NCBI GenBank assembly: GCA_041686915.1
Contig: JAWLDB010000164.1
Coordinates: forward strand, 1-5,970
Direction of reading: 5' to 3'
Length of the DNA: 5,970 nt
Origin: JAWLDB01 sp041686915
Lineage (GTDB): Bacteria > Bacillota > UBA994 > UBA5500
A model generated the notes under the pieces. The model was not told where the DNA came from and ran no database searches. It was given only the letters and a program-made list of their open reading frames with translations. The position numbers and the translations under genes were made by a program. Positions 5,763 through 5,970 of this stretch are shown here, piece after piece (positions within the stretch are counted from its first letter, which is position 1; every line of letters starts with the position of its first letter).

Positions 5763-5970
5763 GCTTATCAAGTTTGCTATCAAGGACTTTGAAATGGACA
5801 GGGAGTTGAAAAACCTTTCGCAGGTGACAATTACGGGATATGTGAGGACGCTCAAGGAGTTTCAGGGTTTCTGTGCCGCTAGGAGCATTCTGGACACGTT
5901 TGATGTCACGGCATCAACAATTAAGAGCTATTTGCTGCACTGCAAGAATGATAGAGGTAACAATCCTACT
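5761..5970 (+). CDS. tyrosine recombinase (phage-type integrase), N-terminal part, runs off the window
   Basis: The frame stays open to the window end (70 codons). It encodes KFAIKDFEMDRELKNLS, then QVTITGYVRTLKEFQGFC, and later TASTIKSYLLHCK. This is the pattern of the N-terminal SAM-like core-binding domain of XerC/XerD-type and phage or transposon integrases: helix, (N)LS..TI..Y....L..F..F, helix. The catalytic domain with R-H-R-Y residues lies beyond the window, so completeness is unknown. The start taken is TTG 5761, with AAGGAG 10 bases ahead, because it keeps the first helix. ATG 5794 with AAGGA (5782-5786) 7 bases ahead is an alternative but would cut into that helix. The location just after a broken tRNA gene fits a mobile element end. 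Family membership rests on pattern recognition only. Confidence 0.7.
   Translation, partial: MLIKFAIKDFEMDRELKNLSQVTITGYVRTLKEFQGFCAARSILDTFDVTASTIKSYLLHCKNDRGNNPT

Noticed and set aside
5628..5855. Minus-strand open frame of 75 codons across the hairpin and integrase start
   Set aside because: It overlaps the plus-strand integrase frame, which has a recognisable pattern, and it shows no family signal.

Overview
The window looks like a chromosomal segment of an endospore-forming Firmicutes bacterium (Clostridia or Negativicutes type). The reasons are the gene order dgt-like, dnaG, rpoD; the sequence character of the three proteins; strong AGGAGG-type ribosome sites with occasional TTG starts; tRNA genes with encoded CCA; and a consensus-quality sigma-H promoter in front of dnaG-rpoD. 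The genus cannot be fixed from sequence reading alone.

Positions 1-1170 hold a dGTP triphosphohydrolase-like HD-domain gene with its own putative promoter and an intrinsic terminator. Positions 1235-4291 form the macromolecular synthesis operon: a sigma-H type promoter, DNA primase (dnaG) and, 27 bases further on, the primary sigma factor (rpoD/sigA) with a TTG start. These two genes couple replication priming with housekeeping transcription. Positions 4321-4617 are a separate tRNA unit with a near-consensus sigma-A promoter, tRNA-Asn(GTT), a CAT-anticodon tRNA (elongator Met or Ile2), a purine-rich repeat tract and a strong terminator.

From about 4680 the character changes to accessory DNA. 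A 136-residue protein of unknown function lies on the minus strand (4722-5132), with its own terminator and candidate promoters. About 440 bases without a recognisable gene follow. Next comes a tRNA-Val(CAC) gene that keeps its promoter, acceptor 5' strand, D arm and anticodon arm but has lost the T arm and the 3' acceptor strand.

About 130 bases downstream of the broken tRNA, the N-terminal part of a tyrosine recombinase (integrase) begins and runs off the window. The ribosome site of the integrase is buried in a hairpin that looks like an intrinsic terminator, and an alternative upstream pairing could compete with it. The most interesting part of the window is this unit: tRNA promoter, broken tRNA, hairpin, integrase. 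It is probably one end of an integrated or decayed mobile element. No complete new system can be shown within the window.
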